From contig NZ_MASN01000001.1 of assembly GCF_001861355.1 (NCBI RefSeq), positions 62,001 to 126,000 on the forward strand: a stretch of DNA of 64,000 nt, in the 5' to 3' direction. Below the pieces are notes generated by a model. It did not search any database and had not been told where the DNA came from. It was given only the letters and a program-made list of their open reading frames with translations. The position numbers were made by a program, and so were the translations under genes. The DNA comes from Natrialba sp. SSL1 (GTDB taxonomy: Archaea > Halobacteriota > Halobacteria > Halobacteriales > Natrialbaceae). This document shows positions 35,112 through 44,927 of this stretch, piece by piece (the stretch's first letter is position 1; each line of letters opens with the position of its first letter).

Positions 35112-35678
35112 GTGACCGACGACACCGCCGACAGTTCGGGATCGTCCCGCCACGACCGCATTCGCCGCCATCCGACACCGGGCGCACGGAACTCCCTCGC
35201 CCACTGGACGTCGGCGAAACACCCGCTCCGCGTCGCGATCAACTACATTTTCGTCTGGCTCGCCCGCATCTCGCCGAGCCTCCGTCTTCGCCGCTGGTGT
35301 CTGCGCCGCATCGGTGTTACTGTCGGCACTGGCGTCTCCTGGGGACTCGAGGCGACCCCAGATACCTTCTGGCCAGAACTGATCACACTCGAGGACCACG
35401 CAATCGTCGGCTACGATGCGACGTTGCTCTGCCACGAGTTCTTGCAGGACGAGTATCGGACGGGCGAGGTCGTCGTCGGCGAACGGGCGATGATCGGGGC
35501 GGGTGCGATCGTCCTTCCCGGTGTCGAAATCGGTGCGGATGCGAGCGTGGCGGCGAACTCGCTGGTGACCCAGGACGTGCCCCCGGGGACCACCGTCGCG
35601 GGTGTACCCGCACGGCCGATGGGCGGGCACTCGAGTGACCAGTCGGACGGTGACGACGGGGCTGCGGGATCGGAGTGA
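35112..35678 (+). CDS. hexapeptide-repeat (left-handed beta-helix) acyltransferase
   Basis: A 188-residue protein with a GTG start. Residues about 30-60 are a hydrophobic or amphipathic helix (LRVAINYIFVWLARISPSLR). Hexapeptide repeats follow (VVVGERAMIGAGAIVLPGVE, then IGADASVAANSLVTQDVPPG), ending TTVAGVPARPMG. This fits the LbetaH acyltransferase family, which transfers acetyl or other acyl groups to sugars or small molecules. The substrate is unknown. It follows the Nmad3-like gene by about 96 bases on the same strand. Confidence 0.83.
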   Translation: MTDDTADSSGSSRHDRIRRHPTPGARNSLAHWTSAKHPLRVAINYIFVWLARISPSLRLRRWCLRRIGVTVGTGVSWGLEATPDTFWPELITLEDHAIVGYDATLLCHEFLQDEYRTGEVVVGERAMIGAGAIVLPGVEIGADASVAANSLVTQDVPPGTTVAGVPARPMGGHSSDQSDGDDGAAGSE

Positions 35679-35949
35679 GTCGGTTTTCGATTGTTATTTG
35701 GTGTGGTTTGTCGTGTGACGGTTTGGTGCACTGCCGGCGGTGTTGCGTACCGATGTCGCTCGTCGATGGAGCGTGCTGAGGGTGGTAGACGAAACTGAAA
35801 CGGACTCACTGATCGAGTTACCACTCTTTGGCAGTGAGTCGGACGAAAAACGGCGTCGAGTTCGTTCTCGGTTCCGATGTCAGGACCTGTTCTGTTCTGT
35901 TCTGATTCGACCCGGACAGTGATTCCGTTCTGTCCGCGTTCCGGCTCGT

Positions 35950-37119
35950 CTACAGCGACGACCAGGACTTGCGGGCCTCGTTCCAGGAGGTGACGCTGGC
36001 GATCCACTTGGCGGCGATCATTTTCTTCAGGTTCTTTGCGGGAATGCCGCCGAAGGTGTCGACCGGCAGCGAAACGCCGAATGCCGGCTTGACTTCGTGG
36101 GCTACTGCCTTGTCGCCGACGGAGACGACGGTCCCCTTGTCGTCGTACTCCCAGGTCTTGAGCGGGCGGTTCTCAATCGCACGCGAAATGTTCTCGCCGA
36201 CGACCTCGGCCGCCTGCCAGGCAGCCTGTGCAGTCGGTGGTGCAGGGCGGTCACCCTGATCGATTAGCGCAGAGTCACCGATTGCGAACACGTTTTCCTC
36301 AGTTGTCTGGAAGTTCGCCTCGACGTTGACGCGGTTGTGTTCCTTCTCGAGTTCGGCCTCGTCGAGCGCGTCGCGACCGGTGATGCCACCGGTCCAGATG
36401 AGCACGTCGTGCTCGAGTGGTTCGCCCTCGTCGAACTCGATGACGTCGTCTTTGGCCTCCGTGATCGGGTCGTCCGTGTGGATGCGGACGCCGGCGTCCT
36501 CGAGGAGGTCGCGAAGCGCCTGTTGAATTTCGGGATCGTTACCGGGGAAGATTTCGTCGAGTGCCTCGACGAGGTGGATCTCGATCGGAGCGCGGTGGTT
36601 GTCGCGGAACTCCGCGATTTCACCGGCGGTCTGGATCCCGGAGAGACCGGCACCGCCGACGACGACCTGCGCGGGCTCGCCGCGGGTCGCGTCCTGGCTG
36701 GCCTGGGTGATCTCCTCATGGATTGCCATAGCGTCGTCGAGGCTCTTCAGGGTGAGCGAGTGCTCTTCGAGGCCGGGAATGCCGTAGTAGGCGGTCTGAC
36801 TGCCCAGTGCGACGAGCACGTAGTCGTAGTCGACGTCGTCGCCCTCGGCGAGTTCGACGACCTGTTCGTCGACGTCGAGACCGACGACATCGTCCTGGAT
36901 GAACCGGGTCGACGGATCGGCGATCTGGTCGACCGGGAACGTGATGTCCGAGCGAACGTCCGGGTCGCGGACGACGCGGTGGGCCTCGTGGAGAACGAGA
37001 TGGTAGTCCACGTCAGCAATCCAGGTTAGCCGCGCGCTGCCACCGAGTTCCGACTGCAGCTTGGAAACCGCACCGGTACCGGCGTATCCAGCACCGAGCA
37101 CGACGACGTTATCAGTCAT
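35950..37119 (-). CDS. ndh: type II NADH dehydrogenase-like FAD oxidoreductase
   Basis: A 389-residue flavoprotein. The FAD-binding motif is VVVLGAGYAGTGAV near the N-terminus. A second Rossmann motif for NAD(P)H is VVVGGAGLSGIQTA at about residue 150, and the C-terminal FAD block is NVFAIGDSALID. The C-terminal stretch (IPAKNLKKMIAAKWIASVTS) is amphipathic and may attach it to the membrane. It probably passes electrons from NADH to quinone without proton pumping, feeding the respiratory chain whose oxidase is also in this window. It is divergent from the metal regulator. Confidence 0.85.
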   Translation of the reverse strand: MTDNVVVLGAGYAGTGAVSKLQSELGGSARLTWIADVDYHLVLHEAHRVVRDPDVRSDITFPVDQIADPSTRFIQDDVVGLDVDEQVVELAEGDDVDYDYVLVALGSQTAYYGIPGLEEHSLTLKSLDDAMAIHEEITQASQDATRGEPAQVVVGGAGLSGIQTAGEIAEFRDNHRAPIEIHLVEALDEIFPGNDPEIQQALRDLLEDAGVRIHTDDPITEAKDDVIEFDEGEPLEHDVLIWTGGITGRDALDEAELEKEHNRVNVEANFQTTEENVFAIGDSALIDQGDRPAPPTAQAAWQAAEVVGENISRAIENRPLKTWEYDDKGTVVSVGDKAVAHEVKPAFGVSLPVDTFGGIPAKNLKKMIAAKWIASVTSWNEARKSWSSL

Positions 37120-37188
37120 ACGTCACACTCTGAAACACTACGATACAAAGGTGTTGGAACTCGTGTCTGTATGTTCTGTGATGACACA

Positions 37189-37214
37189 CCACCAGTGGTG
37201 GCAGTTACTGCCAC
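37189..37214. promoter_or_regulatory. two overlapping palindromes between ndh and the metal regulator
   Basis: CCACCAGTGGTGG (37189-37201) is a perfect palindrome around one base. GTGGCAG-TTA-CTGCCAC (37198-37214) is a second one with 7-base arms, sharing four bases with the first. The pair lies 70-95 bases upstream of the ndh ATG and 85-110 bases upstream of the regulator. It looks like a protein-binding site; no regulator is known to me for this motif. Confidence 0.5.
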
Positions 37215-37263
37215 ACTAACTGTCGTCCACACCACTTCCGGACCCACCGTCGTGGCGTCGACA

Positions 37264-37272
37264 GGTTTAGGG
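37264..37272 (+). promoter_or_regulatory. TATA-like element of the DtxR/MntR-type regulator gene
   Basis: GGTTTAGGG centred 30 bases upstream of the ATG at 37298. This is the spacing for a leaderless transcript and argues against the longer start at 37277. Confidence 0.4.
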
Positions 37273-37286
37273 TTAGATGGGTCTAA
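37273..37286. promoter_or_regulatory. TTAGA-N4-TCTAA operator at the metal-regulator promoter
   Basis: TTAGATGGGTCTAA is an inverted repeat with 5-base arms, between the TATA-like element and the start codon. The same arms with a four-base spacer occur upstream of the ZIP transporter at 38132-38145. DtxR/SirR-type regulators recognise sites of this architecture, so autoregulation is likely. Confidence 0.68.
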
Positions 37287-37297
37287 ACCCGAATAGG

Positions 37298-37978
37298 ATG
37301 ATGCTGAGCGACGTGATGGAAGACTACCTCAAGGCGATCTATCAGCTCCAGCGCGACCACGACGAACGGATCAAAACGTCCGAAATCGCAGAGGCACTAG
37401 ATGTCACGTCGCCGACCGTCACCAGCATGCTCGAGAAGCTAGAAGACCGCGGACTCGTCGACCGCGAGAAGTACCGCGGGGTCACGCTCACCGATGAAGG
37501 TGAGACGGTCGCACTCGAGGTCGTTCGCCACCACCGACTGCTCGAGGCGTACCTCACCGAGCACCTCGATTACGACTGGTCCGAAGTCCACGCCGAGGCA
37601 GACCGCCTCGAACACCACATCAGCGAGGATTTCGAACAGCGCGTTGCGGACGCCCTGGGCGAACCAACAGTCGACCCACACGGGTCGCCGATCCCGAGCG
37701 CGGACCTCGAACCACCGGAGCGGCCCGACGGCAAATCAGTCACCGAGTTCTCGGAAGGGGACGTCGTCGTGGTCGAGGAGGTGGCCGACCGTGATCCGGA
37801 GGTCCTCTCCTATCTCGCAAACCATGGCGTCGAACCCGGCGTTGAACTCGAGATTCTCGAGGTCGCACCCTTCGGCATGGTGACCGCGCGCTCGAGTGCG
37901 GGCGAGGAGGACGTGTCGCTTCCAGAGGGTGTCGCCCACCACGTTCGAGTAAGCCCGCCCGCCGAAGTCGAATCGTAA
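37298..37978 (+). CDS. metal-dependent regulator, DtxR/MntR/SirR family
   Basis: A 226-residue regulator. The N-terminal winged helix contains MLSDVMEDYLKAIYQLQRDH and EIAEALDVTSPTVTSMLEKL. The dimerisation and metal-binding domain follows (VVRHHRLLEAYLTEHLDYDW, then RLEHHISEDFEQRV). A C-terminal FeoA/SH3-like domain starts near residue 140 (EFSEGDVVVVEEVADRDPEV). It probably represses metal uptake when Mn or Fe is plentiful. A GTG/ATG start at 37277 would place codons inside the operator, so the ATG at 37298 was chosen. The ZIP transporter lies downstream. Confidence 0.88.
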   Translation: MMLSDVMEDYLKAIYQLQRDHDERIKTSEIAEALDVTSPTVTSMLEKLEDRGLVDREKYRGVTLTDEGETVALEVVRHHRLLEAYLTEHLDYDWSEVHAEADRLEHHISEDFEQRVADALGEPTVDPHGSPIPSADLEPPERPDGKSVTEFSEGDVVVVEEVADRDPEVLSYLANHGVEPGVELEILEVAPFGMVTARSSAGEEDVSLPEGVAHHVRVSPPAEVES

Positions 37979-38088
37979 TTCCTCACCGCAGTCCGTGCCG
38001 TCCCGATCAGCAGGGCTTTGCTCTCTCGCCTGTTCCACCACTGTCTTGCCCGATCGTCCTCACACTCGAGTTGGTCTATTTCTGCGGA

Positions 38089-38103
38089 TTAGATTGTATC
38101 TAA
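38089..38103. promoter_or_regulatory. TTAGAT-N3-ATCTAA palindrome upstream of the ZIP gene
   Basis: TTAGATTGTATCTAA has perfect 6-base arms and lies about 35 bases upstream of the TATA-like element of the ZIP gene. It is almost identical in core and flanks to the palindrome at 48635-48653. Confidence 0.6.
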
Positions 38104-38129
38104 CGGTACATCCCGTGAGTAAACTATAA

Positions 38130-38147
38130 GTTTAGAGCCGTCTAAAC
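38130..38147. promoter_or_regulatory. GTTTAGA-N4-TCTAAAC operator in the ZIP promoter
   Basis: GTTTAGAGCCGTCTAAAC has perfect 7-base arms. It abuts the TATA-like CTATAAG (38124-38130), so a bound repressor would block transcription. It shares the TTAGA/TCTAA arms and 4-base spacing with the operator of the neighbouring regulator gene. Confidence 0.68.
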
Positions 38148-38192
38148 CTCTACCAATGAGATGCCAATCGATGCTGTGGAGGCGGATCGTTC

Positions 38193-39158
38193 GTGAGTGA
38201 CTATATGTACGATCGCGTCCCACGGTGGGTCCTCGCTATCGGTCCCGTTGCAATCCTCATCGCGGTTTTCGGAGTACTGTACCTGACATCGCCGTTCGGT
38301 GACCTCTCTGGGGTCGAGGAAGCAAGCACACTCGAGATCCTCTGGATGCTGACGATCATCGGTGCGATCGCGGGAATTATTCCGGTCGTTATCGGGATGC
38401 TCTGGTTCCCGTTCATCCGCGACCTCGATCCACGATATCTGCACGCCTTCCTGGCGCTGGCTGGCGGTGTGCTCGCGTTCATCGCCGTCGAGATGGTGGA
38501 AGATCTGATCTTCGATTACAGCACTGAAGTCACTGATACTACGGTAGCTGGTCTCTCTGTCGGCGGGTCGACGCTTGCTGCAGTAACCGCAGTCGTCGGC
38601 GTCGGCGGAACGTTCGCCGTCATGTACGCCGCAAGCGAGTGGCGTCAGCGCAAGGCAACGGAAAGCGAGAAGAGCGGTCTCGAAATCGCCTATCTCGTCG
38701 CGCTCGCACTCGGACTGCACAGCATCGGTGAGGGGCTGGGAATCGGCGTCGCCTACATCCAGGGTGACGCGACGCTGCTCATGTTGCTCGTGCTGGCGTT
38801 CGTTATGCACAACGTGATGGAAGGACCGACAGTCGTCGCTGCAGTCGCCCGAGACAGAGCGACGCCGCCGCTGCGACACTTCGCTGCAATGGGCATCATC
38901 GCTGGCGGTCCGGTCATCCTCGGCGGCTGGCTCGGCAGTTTCGCCCAGTCGAACATCCTCGCCGTCCTCTGCTTTGCGATCGCGATCGGTGCGATCCTCC
39001 AGGTGCTCATCGAGGTTGCAGACCTCATCCGATTCGACGCTGAGGACGTCTTCACCCGAACCAATACGGCGACGTTCTGTATCGGATTCGCCCTCATGTT
39101 CCTGCTCGAGGACGTCCTCGTCGACGTGCTTCTCGAGGGCTGGCTGATACCGGTCTGA
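38193..39158 (+). CDS. ZIP family metal transporter
   Basis: A 321-residue membrane protein with about eight helices. The ZIP metal-site motifs are ALGLHSIGEGLGIG (H176, E180) and FVMHNVMEGP (H206, E210). It imports divalent metals such as Mn, Zn or Fe. The GTG start is supported by GGAGG at 38178-38182. Two TTAGA-type palindromes overlap or precede its promoter, and a DtxR/MntR-type gene lies just upstream, so metal-dependent repression is the likely control. Mn is the best guess for the substrate; this is inference. Confidence 0.87.
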   Translation: MSDYMYDRVPRWVLAIGPVAILIAVFGVLYLTSPFGDLSGVEEASTLEILWMLTIIGAIAGIIPVVIGMLWFPFIRDLDPRYLHAFLALAGGVLAFIAVEMVEDLIFDYSTEVTDTTVAGLSVGGSTLAAVTAVVGVGGTFAVMYAASEWRQRKATESEKSGLEIAYLVALALGLHSIGEGLGIGVAYIQGDATLLMLLVLAFVMHNVMEGPTVVAAVARDRATPPLRHFAAMGIIAGGPVILGGWLGSFAQSNILAVLCFAIAIGAILQVLIEVADLIRFDAEDVFTRTNTATFCIGFALMFLLEDVLVDVLLEGWLIPV

Positions 39159-39363
39159 GTCGGCTTTGGTTCGCCTGTCCGTCGCACAACGCCTCCCGTT
39201 TTCCTTATTGGGTGTCCTACCCGACCCTCGTCACCGATCGGAGTCGCTACTGACACTGGTCCATCGCGACGCTGCGTCATTGTCGCTCGCTCCCACGTCA
39301 AAACCCTGCCACTGCCCGACCGTACCCGTCGGGTTTAAGGAATCCAATTACGAATAATTCACC

Positions 39364-39897
39364 ATGTCATCAATCGAACTGACCCCCAGTCAGAAGAAAA
39401 TCCTTCGCGCGCTTACAAACCTCCACAAAGAGTCCGAAGACGCCATTAAAGGCGAGGACATCGCCGAACAGGTAGACCGCAACCCCGGCACCATCCGCAA
39501 CCAGATGCAGAGTCTCAAAGCCCTCCAGCTCGTCGAGGGCGTCCCCGGCCCAAAGGGCGGCTACAAGCCAACCGCCGCCGCCTTCGAGGCACTCGAGATC
39601 CAGCAGATGGACGACCCCGCCTCGGTCCCACTCGAGCACGAGGGCGAACCGGTCACCGACGTCATCGTCGAAGAGATCGACCTCTCGAGTGTCCACCATC
39701 CAGAGCTCTGCCGTGCCGAGATTCACATGCAGGGTGCGATCAGCGGGATTCACGAGGACGACGAGGTAACCGTCGGCCCGACGCCGCTTTCGAAGCTCGT
39801 TATCGACGGTCGCGTTGACGGGAAGGACGATACGAACAATATTCTCATCCTGCGTATCGAGGATATGCTCGCGCCGGCCGAAGAACCTGAGCACTGA
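39364..39897 (+). CDS. winged-helix transcriptional regulator
   Basis: A 177-residue protein. Residues 1 to about 75 are a winged helix (LTPSQKKILRALTNLHKESE, then GEDIAEQVDRNPGTIRNQMQ and GVPGPKGGYKPTAAA). The C-terminal domain of about 95 residues is beta-rich (VTDVIVEEIDLSSVHHPELC, then DDEVTVGPTPLSKLVIDGRV). It contains one His-His pair and one Cys that could form a ligand site. Haloarchaeal homologues are annotated loosely as Rrf2- or TrmB-like; the target genes are unknown. It is monocistronic, with TTTAAGGAATCC upstream. Confidence 0.75.
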   Translation: MSSIELTPSQKKILRALTNLHKESEDAIKGEDIAEQVDRNPGTIRNQMQSLKALQLVEGVPGPKGGYKPTAAAFEALEIQQMDDPASVPLEHEGEPVTDVIVEEIDLSSVHHPELCRAEIHMQGAISGIHEDDEVTVGPTPLSKLVIDGRVDGKDDTNNILILRIEDMLAPAEEPEH

Positions 39898-40198
39898 GGG
39901 GTCACAGTCGAATCTGTTCTCTCATCTGCTGTTCTCTCGCTTCACCTAGCAGTGCCACTGGTTTGAGTACAATTCCCGACTACAGCCGCCGTTTGCAGTG
40001 AACTGCGCTGTTGGTGAGTGGAAACGAACTGCTACCGTCCTGCTGTCGTCCGACTCACGCCGTACTGTCGTCACCAGCGTTGTCGCTCGAACCGTCCCAA
40101 AAGCAGTGATCAGACCGGTTTGTGGAGTGGCAGTGGGCAATGGCCTGAATGCGGTCGATTCAGCTGACTCAACCTGCCCTGCCTGAATGCAGCCTGAG
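39898..40198. other. gene-free stretch between HTH regulator and gyrA
   Basis: No gene, RNA gene or strong repeat seen. The two flanking genes converge here, so the stretch probably contains only their 3' ends. Confidence 0.4.
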
Positions 40199-42715
40199 TT
40201 AGTTCGCCGCGTCCGCTTCGACCGTCTCTGTTCCTTCGTCTTCACCTTCGTCATCCGCCTCGCTCACTGCCGCCGGAATAACGTCGACGCTAGCGACCGC
40301 ATCGCCGTCTTCGGCGTCCATCACGATCACGCCCATGGTGTTGCGCCCAACCGTCGAAATCTCGTCGACGCGGGTGCGAACGATCTGGCCGCGCTCGCTC
40401 ATCATCACCAGCTGGTCATCTGCCGAAACCGCCTTCGCGGTCGTGACGGGACCGTTTCGCTCGCCCGTCTTGATGTCGATCAGCCCCTTGCCGTAGCGAG
40501 ACTGGGTGCGATACTCAGAGAGCGGCGTCCGCTTGCCGTAGCCGTTCTGCGTTACGGTCAGCAGATCCTGCTCGTCGCCCTCGTCGGTGGCGACCAGTCC
40601 GGCCACGGCGTCGTCGCTCTGGAGGTCGATGCCGTTGACCCCGCGAGCGTTGCGCCCCATCGCCCGGACTTCGTCCTCGTCGAACCGAATGGTCATGCCG
40701 TTCTCGCTGGCGATGACGAGGTCTTTGGTGCCGTCGGTAACCTCGACATCGACGAGTTCGTCGCCATCCTGCAGGTCGGCGGCGATGATCCCGGTCGAAC
40801 GGATGTTGTCGAACTCCGAGCCGGCGGTTCGCTTGACGTAGCCGTGTCGGGTCGCCATCGTAACGAACTCCTCGTCACCGAAGGCATCGGTGTCGACGAT
40901 GGCCGTGATATCCTCGCCGGGATCGAGGTCGAGGATGTTGACTGCGGATTTCCCGCGGGCCGTGCGCCCCATCTCGGGAATTTCGTAGGTCTTGAGCTGG
41001 TAGACTTTGCCCTGATTCGTAAAGCAGAGCAGGTAGTCGTGGGTGTTCGCCCGGAAGACCGTTGCGACGCGGTCGTCTTCCTTGACGTCCGCGCCGATGA
41101 TCCCCTTACCGCCTCGACCCTGGGGGTCGAACTGGCTGATCGGCATCCGCTTGACGTAGTCGTCTTCGGTCATGACGACGAACACCTCTTCTTCCGGGAT
41201 GAGGTCCTCGTGGGTGACCGTCCCCTGGTCCTCGATGATGGAGGTCCGACGGTCGTCGTCGTACTCGTCTTTGATCTCGCGGAGTTCCGCTTTGATCACC
41301 GAGAGCAGTTCCTGCTCGCTCTCGAGGATCGTCGTCAGGCGCTCGATCTCGGCCTGCACGTCTTCGTACTCATCTTCAATCTCTGCGGCCTCCATCGAGG
41401 TGAGGCTGCCGAGTTGCATCCGGACGATGTGAGTCGCCTGCTCTGCGGAGAAGTCGTAGGCTTCCTGCAGCGCCGCCTTCGCGTCGTCGCGGGTCTCGCT
41501 GTTGCGGATCAGATCGACGACATCCTCCGCGTTCTCGACGGCCTTTAGCCGGCCTTCGAGGATGTGTGCGCGGTCTTCTGCCTCTTCGAGATCGTACTCG
41601 CTGCGCCGGCGAACGACCTCGCGGCGGTGGGCGATGTACTCCTCTAGGGTCTCCTTCAGCGAGAGCACCTGCGGCTGGCCGTCGACCAGCGCGAGGTTGA
41701 TGACGCCGAAGGTCCGCTCGAGATGGTTCTCGAGTAGCTTGTTTTTCACGACCTCGACGTTCGCCCCGCGCTTGCACTCGACGACGATGCGGACGCCGTC
41801 GCGGTCGGACTCGTCGCGCAGGTCCGAGATCCCCTCGATATCACCTTCGGTGACGTCCTCGGCGATGCGCTCGACGAGGCGGGCCTTGTTCTCCTGATAG
41901 GGGAGTTCGGTGATGACGATCCGCTCGCGGCCCGACTTCCACTCCTCGACCTCGAACTCGGCGCGAACGCGAATGCGCCCGCGGCCGGTCTTGTACGCCG
42001 AGTAGATTGCGTCGCGACCGACGATGTTCGCTCCGGTCGGGAAGTCCGGCCCCTTGACGTGCTCCATCAGGTCTTCGACCGTCGCGTCGGGGTCGTCGAT
42101 CAGTTCGATCGTCGCGTCGATGATCTCGCCCAAGTTGTGCGGCGGGATGTTGGTCGACATCCCGACGGCGATGCCCGAGGAGCCGTTGACCAGCAGGTTC
42201 GGGAACGCCGACGGAAGGACGTCCGGTTCCTGCAGACGGTCGTCGTAGTTCGACGAGAAGTCGACCGTATCCTTGTCGATGTCCTCGAGTAGCTCCTCGG
42301 AGACGGCGGCCATTCGGGCCTCAGTGTACCGGGGTGCTGCGGCCGGGTCACCGTCCATGGAGCCGAAGTTCCCCTGCCCGTCTACGAGCGGGTAGCGCAT
42401 CGAGAAGTCCTGGGCCATGCGGACCAGGGTGTCGTAGATCGCGCTGTCGCCGTGGGGGTGGTAGTCACCCATCGTCTCCCCGACGATCGAGGAGGACTTG
42501 CGGTGGGACGACCGCGAGGTGACGCCCATCTCGTGCATCGCATACAGGATGCGCCGGTGGACGGGCTTCAGGCCGTCCCGGACGTCCGGGAGGGCACGAC
42601 CGGCGATGACGGACATCGCGTAGTCGATGTAGCTCTGTTCCATCTCGTCTTCGATGCGGACGTTTTCGACCGCACGAGCCTCTACGTCTGTCGGATCGGG
42701 TACGTCTGAACTCAT
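40199..42715 (-). CDS. gyrA: DNA gyrase subunit A
   Basis: An 838-residue GyrA. The N-terminal breakage-reunion domain has the quinolone-region block [20 protein letters not shown] and the catalytic Tyr Y130 ([10 protein letters not shown]). A coiled-coil tower follows. The C-terminal beta-pinwheel begins near residue 515 and carries the GyrA-box-like [11 protein letters not shown]. It ends with an acidic tail. With GyrB it introduces negative supercoils. It is the second gene of a gyrB-gyrA operon, 13 bases after gyrB. Confidence 0.96.
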   Translation of the reverse strand: MSSDVPDPTDVEARAVENVRIEDEMEQSYIDYAMSVIAGRALPDVRDGLKPVHRRILYAMHEMGVTSRSSHRKSSSIVGETMGDYHPHGDSAIYDTLVRMAQDFSMRYPLVDGQGNFGSMDGDPAAAPRYTEARMAAVSEELLEDIDKDTVDFSSNYDDRLQEPDVLPSAFPNLLVNGSSGIAVGMSTNIPPHNLGEIIDATIELIDDPDATVEDLMEHVKGPDFPTGANIVGRDAIYSAYKTGRGRIRVRAEFEVEEWKSGRERIVITELPYQENKARLVERIAEDVTEGDIEGISDLRDESDRDGVRIVVECKRGANVEVVKNKLLENHLERTFGVINLALVDGQPQVLSLKETLEEYIAHRREVVRRRSEYDLEEAEDRAHILEGRLKAVENAEDVVDLIRNSETRDDAKAALQEAYDFSAEQATHIVRMQLGSLTSMEAAEIEDEYEDVQAEIERLTTILESEQELLSVIKAELREIKDEYDDDRRTSIIEDQGTVTHEDLIPEEEVFVVMTEDDYVKRMPISQFDPQGRGGKGIIGADVKEDDRVATVFRANTHDYLLCFTNQGKVYQLKTYEIPEMGRTARGKSAVNILDLDPGEDITAIVDTDAFGDEEFVTMATRHGYVKRTAGSEFDNIRSTGIIAADLQDGDELVDVEVTDGTKDLVIASENGMTIRFDEDEVRAMGRNARGVNGIDLQSDDAVAGLVATDEGDEQDLLTVTQNGYGKRTPLSEYRTQSRYGKGLIDIKTGERNGPVTTAKAVSADDQLVMMSERGQIVRTRVDEISTVGRNTMGVIVMDAEDGDAVASVDVIPAAVSEADDEGEDEGTETVEADAAN

Positions 42716-42728
42716 GTCTGTCTCACCA

Positions 42729-44660
42729 CTAGATGTCGATCCACTCTGCCTCCGGCGCGTTCTCCTTGATGAACTGCTTTCGCGGCTCGACGGCGTCGCC
42801 CATCAGCACCGAGAACATCTTGTCCGCTGCGGCCGCGTCCTCGACCGTGATCTGCTTGAGGATGCGATTCTCCGGGTTCATCGTCGTCTCCCAGAGCTGT
42901 TCGGGGTTCATCTCGCCGAGACCCTTGAACCGCTGGACCTGCGAGGGGCTGCCGTCACACTTCTCCTCGACGATTTTGTCTCGCTCTGCGTCCGTCATCG
43001 CGTCGTAGGTCTCGCCGCGATAGCGGATGCGGTACAGCGGCGGCTGGGTCGCGTAAACGTAGCCACCCTCGAGTAGCGGCCGCATGTGCCGGTAGAAGAA
43101 CGTGAGCATGAGCGTCCGGATGTGCGCCCCGTCGACGTCAGCGTCCGTCGCCATGATGATCTTCTTGTACCGGACGTCCTCGACGTCGAACTCGTCGCCG
43201 ATCCCCGCGCCGATCCCGGTGATCATGTTCCGGATCTCGTCGTTCTCCAGAATGCGGTCGAGGCGGTGTTTCTCGACGTTCAGAATCTTCCCCTTGATCG
43301 GGAGCACGGCCTGGAACTCCGGATTCCGAGCCTGCTTTGCGCTGCCACCTGCGGAGTCACCCTCCGCGATGAACAGTTCTGCCTCCTCGGGGTCCTTGGT
43401 CTGACAGTCCGCGAGCTTGCCCGGCAGCGAGGTGGACTCGAGTGCGGACTTGCGGCGGGTCAGTTCTTCTGCCTTCTGGGCGGCTTTGCGTGCTTTCGCC
43501 GCCTCGACGGCCTTCATGACGATGGCCTGGGCGGTGTCGGGGTGTTCCTCGAAGTAGGTACCGAGGCGGTCGTGCATGGCACCCTCGACGATTCCGCGGA
43601 CCTCCGAGTTGCCGAGTTTCGTCTTCGTCTGACCCTCGAACTGCGGGTCGGGGTGTTTGACGGAGACGACGGCGGTGAGGCCCTCGCGGATGTCTTCGCC
43701 CTTGAGGTTCTCCTCGATATCCGAGAGCAGATTGTTCTCGTTGCCGTAGTCGTTGATGACGCGCGTGAGCGCCGTCTTGAACCCGGTGAGGTGGGTCCCG
43801 CCCTCGCGGGTGTTGATGTTGTTCGCGAAGGCGTGAATCGAGCCCTGGAGCTCCTGGGTTGCCTGCATCGCCACTTCGACGCGGACGTTCTGGTCCTCGT
43901 CTTCGAAGTAGATGATGTCCTCGTGCATTGCCGAGCGCGTCTCGTTCAGGTACTCGACGAATTCGCGGATGCCACCTTCGTACTCGTAGGTCTCTGCGAC
44001 GGCCTCGCCGTCCTCGGTGCGCTCGCGCTCGTCGCGGAGCGTGATACGGACGCCCGAGTTGAGGAAGGCCAGTTCCCGAAGCCGGTTCGACAGCGTCGAG
44101 AACGACATATCGGTCGTCTCGAAGATATCGTCGTCCGGCCAGAACTGAATCTCGGTGCCGGTCTCCTCGTCTGGCTCCATGTCGCGGACGCGCTCCATGT
44201 CGCCGATGGGTTCGCCAATTTCGAAGGCGTGTTCGTAGACACCCCCGTCGCGTTTGACGGTCGTCTCGAGTCGACTCGAGAGGGCGTTGACGACGCTCAC
44301 ACCCACACCGTGGAGGCCGCCGGAGACCTGGTAGGACTTGTTGTCGAACTTGCCACCCGCGTGGAGGACGGTCAGAATGACCTCGAGTGCGGGGCGGTCG
44401 TACTCTTCGTGCGTGTCGACGGGGATTCCGCGGCCGTCGTCTGCAACGCTGATCGAGTCGTCTTCGTTGATAGAGACGGTGATCTCGTCGCAGTGTCCGG
44501 CCAGTGCCTCGTCGATCGAGTTGTCCACCACTTCGTAGACGAGATGGTGGAGGCCTCGAGAGTCGGTAGAACCGATGTACATCGCCGGCCGCTTGCGCAC
44601 GGCTTCCAGGCCTTCCAAGACCTGGATCTGACCGGCTCCGTACTCGCTTTCCTGGGACAT
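42729..44660 (-). CDS. gyrB: DNA gyrase subunit B
   Basis: A 643-residue GyrB with a GHKL ATPase domain: N47 in [22 protein letters not shown] and [15 protein letters not shown]. The Toprim domain has [15 protein letters not shown] and the metal-binding [14 protein letters not shown]. The C-terminal tail is [20 protein letters not shown]. It binds and hydrolyses ATP and is the novobiocin target. It is first in the gyrBA operon. A TATA-like element near 44697-44707 on the minus strand lies about 40 bases upstream of the ATG. Confidence 0.96.
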   Translation of the reverse strand: MSQESEYGAGQIQVLEGLEAVRKRPAMYIGSTDSRGLHHLVYEVVDNSIDEALAGHCDEITVSINEDDSISVADDGRGIPVDTHEEYDRPALEVILTVLHAGGKFDNKSYQVSGGLHGVGVSVVNALSSRLETTVKRDGGVYEHAFEIGEPIGDMERVRDMEPDEETGTEIQFWPDDDIFETTDMSFSTLSNRLRELAFLNSGVRITLRDERERTEDGEAVAETYEYEGGIREFVEYLNETRSAMHEDIIYFEDEDQNVRVEVAMQATQELQGSIHAFANNINTREGGTHLTGFKTALTRVINDYGNENNLLSDIEENLKGEDIREGLTAVVSVKHPDPQFEGQTKTKLGNSEVRGIVEGAMHDRLGTYFEEHPDTAQAIVMKAVEAAKARKAAQKAEELTRRKSALESTSLPGKLADCQTKDPEEAELFIAEGDSAGGSAKQARNPEFQAVLPIKGKILNVEKHRLDRILENDEIRNMITGIGAGIGDEFDVEDVRYKKIIMATDADVDGAHIRTLMLTFFYRHMRPLLEGGYVYATQPPLYRIRYRGETYDAMTDAERDKIVEEKCDGSPSQVQRFKGLGEMNPEQLWETTMNPENRILKQITVEDAAAADKMFSVLMGDAVEPRKQFIKENAPEAEWIDI

Positions 44661-44927
44661 ATAACTCTAAAACCTGTCTTCGGATAGCGGCCGACCCCTA
44701 ATAAAACTCACGTACGCGCGCGAGCGCGAACGGCAGCGACGACTCGTTTCTCGCCCGCACAGCGTCGCTCTCAGCGTACACCTGTGGGCTATCCTCACCG
44801 CTTCTCCCACCTGTTCCGTGCGTGGAGATATGCAGTGGACAGGCAGGCGGGCCAGACGCTCTCCGCCTGTCCCTGCAGGGGTGAGCACCAGACTCTTTTT
44901 GACCGGGAGTTGAGCGCCGCATATCCG

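Noticed and set aside
40187-41548. 453-residue plus-strand frame opposite gyrA
   Set aside because: Antisense of gyrA with repetitive Val/Asp/Gly composition.
43086-44687. 533-residue plus-strand frame opposite gyrB
   Set aside because: It mirrors gyrB codons and has no domain or ribosome-binding site of its own.
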